Shown here piece by piece: positions 1 to 8,026 of a stretch of 62,791 nt of DNA. Source of the stretch: Bacteroidales bacterium (GTDB lineage Bacteria > Bacteroidota > Bacteroidia > Bacteroidales > Bacteroidaceae); contig SUXN01000013.1 in the NCBI GenBank assembly GCA_015060965.1, forward strand, positions 1 through 62,791. The letters are read 5' to 3'. Within the stretch, counting starts at the first letter, position 1, and each line of letters opens with the position of its first letter. Under the pieces are notes generated by a model. The model worked only from the letters and a program-made list of their open reading frames with translations. It made no database searches and was not told the origin of the DNA. A program made the translations under genes and the position numbers.

Positions 1-144
1 GCAAAGCCCTCAACAACACGTCTGAACGAATGTGAAGAATCTCTTATTTCGCGATATTTTTGAGATCCCTCGTCGCTGCGCTCTGTCGGGATGACACCAT
101 CGCAGTAGATATTTGTATCAATGGACAACTCCTATATTATTGCC
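1..144. repeat. Partial dispersed MITE-like element, cut by the window start
   Basis: Non-coding. It holds a module ending GTCGGGATGAC that also occurs near 19.57 kb and, inverted, near 37.17 kb, and a 23-bp stretch (1-23) identical to one near 37.23 kb. Its right end (about 90-144) matches, in reverse complement, the left end of the element at 10794-11013. The left end lies outside the window. Confidence 0.6.
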
Positions 145-205
145 ATTTTTTTGTGCAAACTGTTTTAAACTGCCGTACATTCCTTATTATTTGGAAAAAA
201 GATGC

Positions 206-213
206 TATTTTCG
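206..213 (+). promoter_or_regulatory. Possible -7 element for mtaB
   Basis: TATTTTCG fits the Bacteroidota -7 consensus apart from one base. It overlaps the upstream in-frame ATG at 202, which argues that translation begins at 250. The -33 element is not clear. Confidence 0.35.
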
Positions 214-249
214 CGTAAGTTTGGCAAAAGAGGCAACTTTTTATATAAG

Positions 250-1584
250 ATGATTGACTATACTGTATTTAAAGATAAGAAAGCTGTATATTATACATTA
301 GGTTGTAAGTTGAATTTCTCGGAGACTGCAACCATTGAGCGTCAGCTGCAGGAGGCTGGCATACGTACCGCCAAGCGCGGCGAGAAGGCAGATATATGCA
401 TTGTCAACAGCTGTGCTGTGACACAGGAGGCCGAGAAGAAGTGCCGTCAGGTAATACATAAATTGGTGCGCCAGAATCCCGGCGCGTATGTGGTGGTTAC
501 CGGATGCTACGCGCAGCTGTCGGCCGAGAAACTCTCCAAGGAGTTGGGGGTGGACGTTGTACTCGGCATAGACAAGAAAGGTCAGGTGCTTGAGCATCTG
601 GGTAATCTCGTGAAGCATGAAGAGGGTGGTGAGTGGTACGCCATGCCCACAAAAGATGTGCGTAACTTTGTGCACTCCTGTTCACGTGGCGACCGTACAC
701 GCTATTTCCTCAAGGTTCAGGACGGTTGTGACTATTTCTGTACATACTGCACCATTCCCTTTGCACGTGGACGTAGCCGCAATCCGTTGGTGAGCGAGCT
801 TGTGGAGCAGGCGCAGAAGGCTGTTGCCGAAGGTGGCAAGGAGATAGTGATAACAGGTGTCAATATAGGTGATTTCGGAAAATCCACAGGCGAGAGTTTT
901 ATCTCGCTGGTGAAGGCTCTTGACGGTGTCGAAGGGGTGTCGCGCTACAGGATATCTTCGATAGAGCCCAACCTCATAACCGATGAGATAATAGAATATG
1001 TTGCGCAGTCGCGCAGTTTCATGCCACATTTCCACATCCCGTTGCAGGCGGGCAGTGACGAGGTGCTCAAGCTGATGCACCGCCGTTACGACACTGCATT
1101 CTTTGCACAGAAGATAGCAAAGGTGCGCGAAGTGCTGCCCGATGCGTTCATCGGGGTGGATGTCATTGTGGGTACGCGTGGCGAGAGTGAAGAGCTGTTT
1201 GAACGTGCCTACGAATTCATAAAAGGACTGGATATATCCCAACTGCATGTCTTCAGCTACTCGGAACGCCCTGGCACACAGGCATTGAAAATTGAGGGTG
1301 CCGTGCCGCCGGCCGAGAAGCACCGCCGCAGCCAGTTGCTCATTTCACTGAGCGAGGAGAAGCGTCTTGCGTTCTATGAGCGCAACATTGGCAAGGAGGC
1401 TGTAGTGCTGTTTGAGAAACCACGCTCAGGTATGCCTATGGGCGGTTTCACGGCAAACTATATACGTGTGGAGACGGTTGCCAAACCTGAGTATATAAAC
1501 AGGCTGGTAAGGGTGCGCCTGGGTGGTTTCAACGAGGAGTCTTCGGCTCTTGTTGCCGATGAGATAATAGGCTTTGCCGATTAA
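250..1584 (+). CDS. mtaB: MtaB, tRNA t6A37 methylthiotransferase
   Basis: Radical-SAM enzyme predicted to convert N6-threonylcarbamoyladenosine at position 37 of some tRNAs to its 2-methylthio form, in the cytoplasm. At 444 aa it has the family layout. The N-terminal UPF0004 domain holds three cysteines (LGCKLN, NSCAVT, TGCYAQ) expected to bind one 4Fe-4S cluster. A radical-SAM core follows with the C-x3-C-x2-C motif in DGCDYFCTYC, and then a C-terminal TRAM-like segment. The frame is open from 202, but the first 16 codons overlap a promoter-like element, and MIDYTVFKDKK resembles other MtaB starts. The next gene begins directly after the stop codon, so the two are probably cotranscribed. Confidence 0.9.
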   Translation: MIDYTVFKDKKAVYYTLGCKLNFSETATIERQLQEAGIRTAKRGEKADICIVNSCAVTQEAEKKCRQVIHKLVRQNPGAYVVVTGCYAQLSAEKLSKELGVDVVLGIDKKGQVLEHLGNLVKHEEGGEWYAMPTKDVRNFVHSCSRGDRTRYFLKVQDGCDYFCTYCTIPFARGRSRNPLVSELVEQAQKAVAEGGKEIVITGVNIGDFGKSTGESFISLVKALDGVEGVSRYRISSIEPNLITDEIIEYVAQSRSFMPHFHIPLQAGSDEVLKLMHRRYDTAFFAQKIAKVREVLPDAFIGVDVIVGTRGESEELFERAYEFIKGLDISQLHVFSYSERPGTQALKIEGAVPPAEKHRRSQLLISLSEEKRLAFYERNIGKEAVVLFEKPRSGMPMGGFTANYIRVETVAKPEYINRLVRVRLGGFNEESSALVADEIIGFAD

Positions 1585-2598
1585 ATGATGAAAAGGGTAG
1601 CAGTTGTCATATTGAACTATAACGGTGCGGAGATGTTGCGCACCTTCTTGCCCGGGGTGGTGGAATGTTCCCCCGAGGCCGAGGTCGTCGTTGCCGACAA
1701 TGCTTCTACCGATGATTCCGTTGAGGTGGTGCAGCGTCTCTTCCCCACAGTAAGGCTCATTCGTCTTGAGCAGAACTGGGGCTTTGCCGACGGTTACAAC
1801 AAGGCTCTCGAACAGGTGGATGCCGAATATTCAATTCTGCTGAACTCTGACGTTGAAGTCACAAAAGGGTGGATAGCACCAATGCTTGCTGCTCTTGACG
1901 CCGACAGCAATGTCGTGGCCTGTCAGCCCAAAATTCTTGACTACAAGCGCAAGACCCATTTTGAGTATGCGGGTGCAGCCGGTGGTTTCATCGACCGTTA
2001 CGGTTACCCTTATTGCCGTGGACGCATATTCGATACCCTCGAAGAGGATAAGGGGCAATATGATACGGTATGCGATATAAGCTGGGCCACAGGTGCGGCG
2101 CTGATGATACGCACTGCCGAATATCGTGCGGCCGGTGGCCTTGACGGGCGTTTCTTTGCGCACATGGAGGAGATAGACCTCTGTTGGCGCTTGCGTGCAC
2201 GTGGCAGCCGCATACTCTGTGTGCCGCAGAGTACGGTGTATCATGTGGGTGGGGCAACGCTGTCAAAGAGCAACCCCAAGAAGACATATCTCAACTTCAG
2301 GAACAACTTGCTGATGCTGTACAAGAACCTGCCGCAGGAAGAGCTCCGGTCAGTGATGCGTATGCGTTGCCTGCTCGATTATGTTGCTGCCTTCAAATTC
2401 CTGTTCACCGGTGGTTTCGGTGACTTCAAGGCTGTGATGCGTGCACGTCGCGATTACCGTAGGATGAGGGATAGTTATGCCGCAGTGCGCAAGGAGAACC
2501 TTGCAAAGACAGTGGTGCAAGGGCGTTGTTGCCGTAGCCCATTCCCGATACTATGGCGTTACCATTTTGGTGGCAAAAAAAATTATTCAGAACTTTAA
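1585..2598 (+). CDS. Family 2 glycosyltransferase, rhamnosyltransferase-like
   Basis: GT-A fold glycosyltransferase of 337 aa. The N-terminus (VAVVILNYNGAEML) is the nucleotide-binding start typical of family 2, followed by VVADNASTDDS and the metal-binding region LLNSDVEV. The region FAHMEEIDLCWRLRARG (about residues 193-209) is the usual acceptor-side motif of WbbL/RfbF-like rhamnosyltransferases. A basic C-terminal segment could contact the membrane. Donor and acceptor cannot be read from the sequence; a cell-surface glycan is the usual target. The gene has two adjacent ATG codons, starts immediately after mtaB and ends 6 bp before the next gene, so it belongs to this transcription unit. 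Confidence 0.8.
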   Translation: MMKRVAVVILNYNGAEMLRTFLPGVVECSPEAEVVVADNASTDDSVEVVQRLFPTVRLIRLEQNWGFADGYNKALEQVDAEYSILLNSDVEVTKGWIAPMLAALDADSNVVACQPKILDYKRKTHFEYAGAAGGFIDRYGYPYCRGRIFDTLEEDKGQYDTVCDISWATGAALMIRTAEYRAAGGLDGRFFAHMEEIDLCWRLRARGSRILCVPQSTVYHVGGATLSKSNPKKTYLNFRNNLLMLYKNLPQEELRSVMRMRCLLDYVAAFKFLFTGGFGDFKAVMRARRDYRRMRDSYAAVRKENLAKTVVQGRCCRSPFPILWRYHFGGKKNYSEL

Positions 2599-2604
2599 GA
2601 AGCT

Positions 2605-3309
2605 ATGGAGACTGCATTATATCTTATACCCGTTACTCTCGGTGACACGGAAATCTCAAGAGTGTTGCCGGCATACAATGCCGAGGTCATTGCCGGAATA
2701 AGGCATTTCATTGTCGAGGATGTGCGTTCGGCACGCCGATTCTTGCGCAAGGTCGACCCGCAGTTCGATATCGACGCTTCGCAGTTCTTTGAACTGAACA
2801 AGCATACTGCACCGGAGGTTGTTGCCGGGTATCTCAAGCCTTTGAAGGATGGCAAGCCCATGGGAGTCATCTCCGAGGCCGGTTGTCCTGCCGTGGCCGA
2901 CCCTGGTGCCGATGTCGTTGCCATAGCACAGCGCAAGGGGTTCAAGGTGGTGCCGCTGGTTGGTCCCTCGAGCATCATCCTCTCCGTGATGGCTTCGGGC
3001 TTCAATGGCCAGAGCTTTGCCTTCAACGGCTATCTGCCCATAAAACCTGAGGAGCGTGCGAAGAAGCTGCGTCAGCTCGAACAGCGCATATACAACGAGG
3101 ACCAGACACAGCTGTTCATCGAGACACCGTACCGCAACGGAAAGATGATAGAGGATATCCTCAAGAACTGCCGTCCTCAGACAAAACTGTGCATAGCAGC
3201 GAACCTCACCTGTGAGGGCGAATATGCACGTACCATGACTGTGAAGGAGTGGAAAGGCAAGGCTCCCGACTTGTCCAAGATTCCTTGTATATTTCTGTTA
3301 TATAAGTAA
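2605..3309 (+). CDS. RsmI-like SAM-dependent methyltransferase (tetrapyrrole methylase fold)
   Basis: Protein of 234 aa with the tetrapyrrole methylase fold, closest by eye to the RsmI group, which methylates the 2'-O of C1402 in 16S rRNA. Visible motifs are LYLIPVTLGD at the N-terminus, GVISEAGCPAVADPG (the SAM-binding loop) and VPLVGPSSIILSVMASGFNG, all in the RsmI order. Bacteroidales often carry a shorter, divergent RsmI-like protein annotated only as a SAM-dependent methyltransferase, and this one fits that group. The rRNA role is therefore inferred from family. It is the last gene of the mtaB unit and is followed directly by the repeat array. Confidence 0.75.
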   Translation: METALYLIPVTLGDTEISRVLPAYNAEVIAGIRHFIVEDVRSARRFLRKVDPQFDIDASQFFELNKHTAPEVVAGYLKPLKDGKPMGVISEAGCPAVADPGADVVAIAQRKGFKVVPLVGPSSIILSVMASGFNGQSFAFNGYLPIKPEERAKKLRQLEQRIYNEDQTQLFIETPYRNGKMIEDILKNCRPQTKLCIAANLTCEGEYARTMTVKEWKGKAPDLSKIPCIFLLYK

Positions 3310-3321
3310 GAAATTTGAAAT

Positions 3322-3508
3322 AAAGCTCCTCCCTACAGGTGGGGAGGTGGTCGCAGACCGAAGGGGATATTCAAGGACGTGACACTCTGTTTTCTCCCTT
3401 CAGTCGGTAAACCGACAGGGCTTCTTCGAAGACTCCTTTGTGGTGCTAAAGCACCAGTCGTCGCAAACATTGCTCGCTCGCAATGTCCCCTCAAGGAGTG
3501 GAGCAGCT
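3322..3508. repeat. DUF559-array unit 1 (module A, linker, enlarged module B)
   Basis: Module A (3322-3366) forms the hairpin CTCCC-loop-GGGGAG plus the small palindrome GGTCGCAGACC. A 27-bp linker follows (3367-3393). Module B (3394-3508) is longer than in the other units and contains at least three more hairpins, for example TGGTGCTAAAGCACCA. Its first hairpin is CAGTCGGTAAACCGACAG, where other units have CAGTCACTTCGTGACAG: both stem arms have changed together. Confidence 0.85.
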
Positions 3509-3540
3509 GAAATGACATACTAATTTGAAATACGGAAACT

Positions 3541-3661
3541 AAAACTCCTCCCCGCGTTGTGGGGAGGTGGTCGCAGACCGGAGGGGATATTCAAGGACGT
3601 GACACTCTGTTTTAACCCCTCAGTCACTTTGTGACAGCTCCCCTTGAAAAGTGGAGCAGCT
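3541..3661. repeat. DUF559-array unit 2
   Basis: Module A 3541-3586, linker 3587-3613, module B 3614-3661. The A hairpin has the loop region GCGTTGT instead of ACAGGT, and the B hairpin loop is TTT instead of TTC; the stems are kept. A 32-bp spacer separates it from unit 1, with close copies after units 2 and 3. Confidence 0.85.
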
Positions 3662-3693
3662 GAAATGGCATACTAATTTGAAATACGGAAACT

Positions 3694-3815
3694 AAAGCTC
3701 CTCCCAGCGTTTGTGGGGAGGTGGTCGCAGACCGAAGGGGATATTCAAGGACGTGACACTCTGTTTTAACCCCTCAGTCACTTCGTGACAGCTCCCCTTG
3801 AAAAGTGGAGCAGCT
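3694..3815. repeat. DUF559-array unit 3
   Basis: Module A 3694-3740, linker 3741-3767, module B 3768-3815. The linker is identical to that of unit 2. The A hairpin carries one stem mismatch and a longer loop. Confidence 0.85.
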
Positions 3816-3846
3816 GAAATGGCATACTAATTTGAAATACGGAACT

Positions 3847-4327
3847 AAAGCTCCTCCCCACAGGTGGGGAGGTGGTCGCAGACCGGAGGGGGAATATTCG
3901 GTATGTACAATCGCAAAGAAATAATAATAAAGAGTAAGGAATTAAGAAGGAATCTGACTCCGGAAGAGGCTGTGTTATGGACACAGCTGAAATCTCACAA
4001 GCTTAACAATAGCAAATGGCGGAAACAGCATCCGATAGGATCTTATATTCTTGACTTTTATTGTCCCGGTGCAAAATTATGTGTTGAACTTGATGGAAGC
4101 AGTCATTACACTTATCAAGGAGCAAAGGAAGATGCTGTCAGAACAGCATTTCTAAATACCAAAGGAATCAAAGTCATAAGATTTGAAAATAGACTGATTT
4201 GGGACAATCTACAAGGTGTTTTAGACATTATTCTACAGGAACTGGACTGCAATAGTACGGAAAACAGAGAATATTAGTTCTCCCCTCAGTCACTTCGTGA
4301 CAGCTCCCCTTGAAAAGTGGAGCAGCT
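3847..4327 (+). mobile_element. Gene-bearing repeat unit: module A, DUF559 gene, module B
   Basis: Module A (3847-3892) is followed by AATATTC, which matches the start of the linker, then the DUF559 gene, then module B (4281-4327). The gene thus sits where the short units carry a 27-bp linker. The outer ends form an imperfect inverted repeat: AGCTCCTCCCC at the left and AGCTGCTCCAC on the opposite strand at the right, 9 of 11 identical. The inner ends GAGGGG and CCCCTC are also complementary. Calling it a mobile element is inference; no target-site duplication is clear. Confidence 0.5.
3903..4277 (+). CDS. DUF559 protein, Vsr-like PD-(D/E)XK nuclease fold
   Basis: Small protein of 124 aa that matches the DUF559 family throughout: NLTPEEAVLWTQLKSHKL at the N-terminus, then KQHPIGSYILDFYC and LCVELDGSSH. 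The family belongs to the PD-(D/E)XK nuclease superfamily and is related to the Vsr mismatch endonuclease. Candidate metal-binding residues are D51, E62 and D64. The ATG at 3903 is chosen because earlier in-frame codons lie in repeat module A. The gene is visibly richer in A and T than the flanking core genes and is enclosed by repeat modules on both sides, which suggests it travels with them. Nuclease activity and substrate are inferred. Confidence 0.8.
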   Translation: MYNRKEIIIKSKELRRNLTPEEAVLWTQLKSHKLNNSKWRKQHPIGSYILDFYCPGAKLCVELDGSSHYTYQGAKEDAVRTAFLNTKGIKVIRFENRLIWDNLQGVLDIILQELDCNSTENREY

Positions 4328-4357
4328 AAAATGACATACTAAATTGAAATATAAACT

Positions 4358-4477
4358 AAAGCACCTCCCCACAGGTGGGGAGGTGGTCGAAGACCGGAGG
4401 GGGTATTCAAGGACGTGACACTCTGTTTTAACCCCTCAGTCACTACGTGACAGCTCCCCTTAAAAAGTGGAGCAGCT
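4358..4477. repeat. DUF559-array unit 5
   Basis: Module A about 4358-4402, linker 4403-4429, module B 4430-4477. The B hairpin reads GTCACTACGTGAC, so only the loop differs from the other units. In module A, GGTCGCAGACC has become GGTCGAAGACC, again a loop change. Confidence 0.85.
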
Positions 4478-4495
4478 AAAAAATGGAATTTGAAT

Positions 4496-4540
4496 AAAGC
4501 TCCTCCCCACAGGTGGGGAGGTGGTCGCAGACCGGAGGGG
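4496..4540. repeat. Solo module A at the array end
   Basis: A final A module without linker or B module, preceded by a degenerate spacer (4478-4495). It ends 10 bp from the stop codon of the minus-strand channel gene, so its hairpin could also act in 3'-end formation for that gene. Confidence 0.8.
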
Positions 4541-4550
4541 TAAGAGAAAA

Positions 4551-5750
4551 TCAGCTTCTTGTTCCAATGAGTCCGGATAAGTCTGTTCCTGCCGGTGCCT
4601 GGAATACCTTGAGACCGAATTCTGGCATTACTGCGAGTATATGCTCGAATACGTCTGCCTGCAGGTGTTCGTATGCAACCCAAGCGGTGTCTGCCGAGAA
4701 GAAATAGAGTTCAAGCGGCAAGCCTTGTGGCGTGGGCTGTAACTGACGTATCATGAATATCATTTCATGGTTCACGCGCTCGTTGTTGCGCAGGTATATG
4801 TCAAGGTAGTTGCGCAGTACGGTGAGGTTCACGACCTGTCCGTCGGTACATTCAATCCCTTTGAGCCATCCTTTCTCCCTGAACTTCTCCACCTGTTCCT
4901 TGCTGCAGAACCCTATTGTGTTCATGTCGATGTAGAGTGAGCGCTTGATGCGTCGGCCTCCACTGTCAAACATTCCTCTCCAGTTCTGGAACGATTCGCT
5001 TACCAGAACGTATGGCGGTATGGTTGTTATGGTCTTGTCCCAGTTCTTTACCTTTACCGTTGTGAGTGTAACCTCGACAACCTCTCCGTCGGCATTGTGC
5101 TTTGGCAGCGTTATCCAATCTCCTTGGCGCAGCATGTCGTTTGCCGAGAGTTGGACACCTGCCACAAGGCCCATGATGGGATCTTTGAACACCAGCATAA
5201 GTACAGCCGCCATAGCACCGAGTCCTGTGAGTATGTTCGCAGGGTTCTTGTCTATGACGATACTTACTATAATGATTGCTCCGATGCAAAGAGCTATTAT
5301 CTTGAACATCTGGAAGACGCCTTTAAGCGTTCTGTTCTTCATGCGCTGATTCTCATTCGAGATATCGTACAGCGAGTTGAATATTGCGCAGGCAAGCCGT
5401 GTCGCTGTTGCTACAATGTAAATGTCAATTACCTTGTCTGCCCAGAAGAATACTGTATGCGACTCGCTGAAAAGGTAGGGTAATATCACTTTAAGGACAA
5501 TGGGAGGTATCAGCCTCGATACATTGGTGAGTACATCCCTGTTGAAAAGTATGTCATCCCATTTTGATGTTGTCTTTGAGGTGACTTTGTTTACTGCTGG
5601 GAGAATGAGCCTGCGGCATATTATGTCGCAGATATAAAACAGGACTATGGCCGATGTTATAAGGATTGCCAGTCGTGCCTCACTGTTGCTCCAAAGCTCG
5701 TTGAAGTCTATAAAGCTATGCTGTAACATCTTTGTTGTTGTTAAATTCAA
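4551..5750 (-). CDS. MscS-family mechanosensitive channel, YbdG/MscM-like
   Basis: Inner-membrane protein of 399 aa. Hydrophobic segments lie near residues 27-45, 75-95, 105-125 and 150-170, followed by the pore-lining segment ILTGLGAMAAVLMLVFKD, the hallmark of the MscS family. The soluble beta domain follows (DWITLPKHNADGEVVEV, TTIPPYVLVSESFQNW). The long N-terminus and the NWRGM region resemble E. coli YbdG rather than the small MscS, so a modest channel activity in osmotic protection is likely. The window has a second, smaller MscS at 15.2 kb. The gene ends beside the repeat array and lies downstream of uvrB on the same strand, 57 bp away. Confidence 0.85.
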   Translation of the reverse strand: MNLTTTKMLQHSFIDFNELWSNSEARLAILITSAIVLFYICDIICRRLILPAVNKVTSKTTSKWDDILFNRDVLTNVSRLIPPIVLKVILPYLFSESHTVFFWADKVIDIYIVATATRLACAIFNSLYDISNENQRMKNRTLKGVFQMFKIIALCIGAIIIVSIVIDKNPANILTGLGAMAAVLMLVFKDPIMGLVAGVQLSANDMLRQGDWITLPKHNADGEVVEVTLTTVKVKNWDKTITTIPPYVLVSESFQNWRGMFDSGGRRIKRSLYIDMNTIGFCSKEQVEKFREKGWLKGIECTDGQVVNLTVLRNYLDIYLRNNERVNHEMIFMIRQLQPTPQGLPLELYFFSADTAWVAYEHLQADVFEHILAVMPEFGLKVFQAPAGTDLSGLIGTRS

Positions 5751-5807
5751 ACTGTTTCTAAATTAGTGCGGTAAATATACTCACTTTTTCCAAAAGGGCT
5801 CTCTTTG

Positions 5808-7832
5808 TCACTCTTTTTTCTTGAGCAGTTCCTGCAGCCTGAACATCTCGTCGCGGTATTGTGCCGCATCCACGAACTCCATCTTGCCGGCAGCCTCTTC
5901 CATGAGGCGGCGTGTGCGTTCGATGCTCTTCTTCAGCTGTTCTGCGCTCATATACTCCACAATAGGGTCGCAAGCGATAGGTGCCTGACGGGTATCCTCG
6001 CTGTACATCTTCATGCTCTTGCCGTCTTTCTCTTTCCTTTCGGTGGCAAGGGCGTTGCTTATCTCTTTCTTTATCTGTTTGGGTGTTATGCCATGTTCCT
6101 GGTTGTAGCGCATCTGCTTGTCGCGGCGGCGTGCCGTCTCGTCCATAGTGCGTTGCATGCTCTCGGTGATATTGTCGGCATAGAAGATTACCGTGCCGTT
6201 GACGTTGCGGGCTGCACGTCCGGCTGTCTGTGTGAGCGAGCGGTGGCTGCGCAGGAAGCCTTCTTTGTCGGCATCAAGTATGGCTACAAGCGAAACCTCG
6301 GGCAGGTCGAGTCCTTCACGCAATAGGTTCACACCTATGAGCACGTCATATAATCCCTCTCGCAGGTCGGTCATAATCTGTATGCGCTCGAGCGTGTCCA
6401 CGTCGCTGTGTATGTAGTTGCATCGCACACCGTTCTTCAACAGGTAGTCGGTCAGCTCCTCGGCCATGCGCTTGGTGAGGGTGGTGACGAGCACACGCTC
6501 TTCGCGTTCCACACGCAGCTGTATCTCCTCCATAAGGTCGTCGACCTGGTTCGCAAGCGGACGAACTTCAATTATCGGGTCAAGCAGTCCTGTGGGGCGG
6601 ATGACCTGTTCCACTACAACGCCTTCGCTCTTTACAAGCTCATAGTCGGCAGGGGTGGCGCTCACATATATTGTCTGTGGCGTCAGTTCCTCGAACTCCT
6701 CGAACTTCAGCGGGCGGTTGTCGAATGCCGCAGGCAGGCGGAACCCGAACTCCACGAGGTTGGTCTTGCGGGCGCGGTCACCGCCGTACATCGCATGTAT
6801 CTGCGGCACGCTCACGTGGCTCTCGTCAATGATGAGCAGGAAATCCTCGGGGAAAAAGTCTAATAGACAGTAGGGGCGTGTGCCGGCCTCGCGTCCGTCG
6901 AAGTAGCGTGAGTAGTTCTCGATGCCCGAGCAGTGCCCCAATTCGCGCAGCATCTCGATGTCGTATGTGACGCGCTCATGCAGACGCTTGGCTTCGAGCG
7001 GCTTGCCTATCTCGCGGAAATACTCTTCCCTGTCGGTAAGGTCCTTCTCAATCTCGAGAATGGCACGTTCTGTGCTCTCCTTGGTTGTCATGAAAAGGTT
7101 GGCGGGGTAAATCTTGTAGTCGTCGAATGTGGCGATGCGTGCGCCGGTAACGCTGTCAATCTCCTCGATGCCGTCGATGTCATCGTCCCAGAATGTGATG
7201 CGCAGTATGTGGTCGCTGTAGGCAAGGCTCACCTCCACGGTGTCACCTTTTACGCGGAAGTTTCCGCGCGACAGGTCCACGTCATTGCGTGTGTAGAGGC
7301 TGCCCACCAGCTTGCGCAGGAATACATTGCGGTCAAGTTTCTGCCCCACGGCAATCTCAATGACGTTGTTGTAGAAGTCGCTGGGGTTGCCCATGCCGTA
7401 TATGCACGATACCGATGAAATGACCACCACGTCCTTGCGCCCTGAGAGCAGTGCCGACGTTGCGGCAAGCCTCAGCTTGTCAATCTCGTCGTTTATGGCA
7501 AGATCCTTCTCTATATATGTGTCGCTCGAGGGGATATATGCCTCGGGCTGGTAGTAGTCGTAGTACGATACATAGTACTCCACGGCATTGTTGGGGAAGA
7601 ATCCCTTGAACTCGTTGTAGAGCTGTGCCGCCAGGGTCTTGTTGTGGCTCAATATAAGGGTGGGGCGGTTTATTTCCTTTATCACATTCGCCATGGTAAA
7701 GGTCTTTCCCGAGCCCGTCACACCCAGCAGGGTCTGTGCAGGAGTGCCTGCCTTTACACCCTCCACAAGCTGTGCGATAGCCTCGGGCTGGTCGCCCATA
7801 GGTGCATATTCTGATACAAGTTCGAACTTCAT
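5808..7832 (-). CDS. uvrB: UvrABC system protein B
   Basis: Damage-verifying helicase-like subunit of nucleotide excision repair; UvrA loads it and it recruits UvrC. At 674 aa it is full length. Visible motifs are the Walker A sequence GVTGSGKT near residue 40, the beta-hairpin region (YYVSYYDYYQPEAYIP), LLIIDESHV as the Walker B region, the helicase motifs TLTKRMAEELTDYL and REGLDLPEVSLVAILDADKEGF, and a C-terminal UVR motif (MEFVDAAQYRDEM). CGAATTTA at 7861-7868 reads on the minus strand as a -7 element. The GH16 gene diverges from it across about 195 bp. Confidence 0.97.
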   Translation of the reverse strand: MKFELVSEYAPMGDQPEAIAQLVEGVKAGTPAQTLLGVTGSGKTFTMANVIKEINRPTLILSHNKTLAAQLYNEFKGFFPNNAVEYYVSYYDYYQPEAYIPSSDTYIEKDLAINDEIDKLRLAATSALLSGRKDVVVISSVSCIYGMGNPSDFYNNVIEIAVGQKLDRNVFLRKLVGSLYTRNDVDLSRGNFRVKGDTVEVSLAYSDHILRITFWDDDIDGIEEIDSVTGARIATFDDYKIYPANLFMTTKESTERAILEIEKDLTDREEYFREIGKPLEAKRLHERVTYDIEMLRELGHCSGIENYSRYFDGREAGTRPYCLLDFFPEDFLLIIDESHVSVPQIHAMYGGDRARKTNLVEFGFRLPAAFDNRPLKFEEFEELTPQTIYVSATPADYELVKSEGVVVEQVIRPTGLLDPIIEVRPLANQVDDLMEEIQLRVEREERVLVTTLTKRMAEELTDYLLKNGVRCNYIHSDVDTLERIQIMTDLREGLYDVLIGVNLLREGLDLPEVSLVAILDADKEGFLRSHRSLTQTAGRAARNVNGTVIFYADNITESMQRTMDETARRRDKQMRYNQEHGITPKQIKKEISNALATERKEKDGKSMKMYSEDTRQAPIACDPIVEYMSAEQLKKSIERTRRLMEEAAGKMEFVDAAQYRDEMFRLQELLKKKE

Positions 7833-7986
7833 GTTTTCTTTAGTTGTCTTGATAAACTGCCGAATTTAAGACAATTTCTCAAAATGGTGAACCACAAAAA
7901 TAATGATTTCTCCTAATTCATGCAAGAATTTGGATTCTGTGTAATATAATTAAGCGGCTACTCGCGGAATTATTGCTTTTTTTATC

Positions 7987-7994
7987 TATTTTTG
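7987..7994 (+). promoter_or_regulatory. -7 element for the GH16 gene
   Basis: TATTTTTG matches the Bacteroidota -7 consensus, 32 bp before the ATG. No clear -33 element was found. Confidence 0.5.
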
Positions 7995-8026
7995 CATAAA
8001 TAAGGCAAATTATAACGGAATATAAT

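Noticed and set aside
202..249. Upstream start for mtaB
   Set aside because: It overlaps a -7-like element, and the extra residues do not look like the family.
3322..4540. CRISPR array
   Set aside because: The repeats are palindromic modules of two kinds, the spacers between them are themselves repeats, and there are no cas genes.
3333..4683. Minus- and plus-strand open frames through the repeat array (for example those giving GLRPPPHLWGGAL)
   Set aside because: They translate the A and B hairpins and have no domain, signal or start-site support. Similar translations are known artefacts of such repeats.
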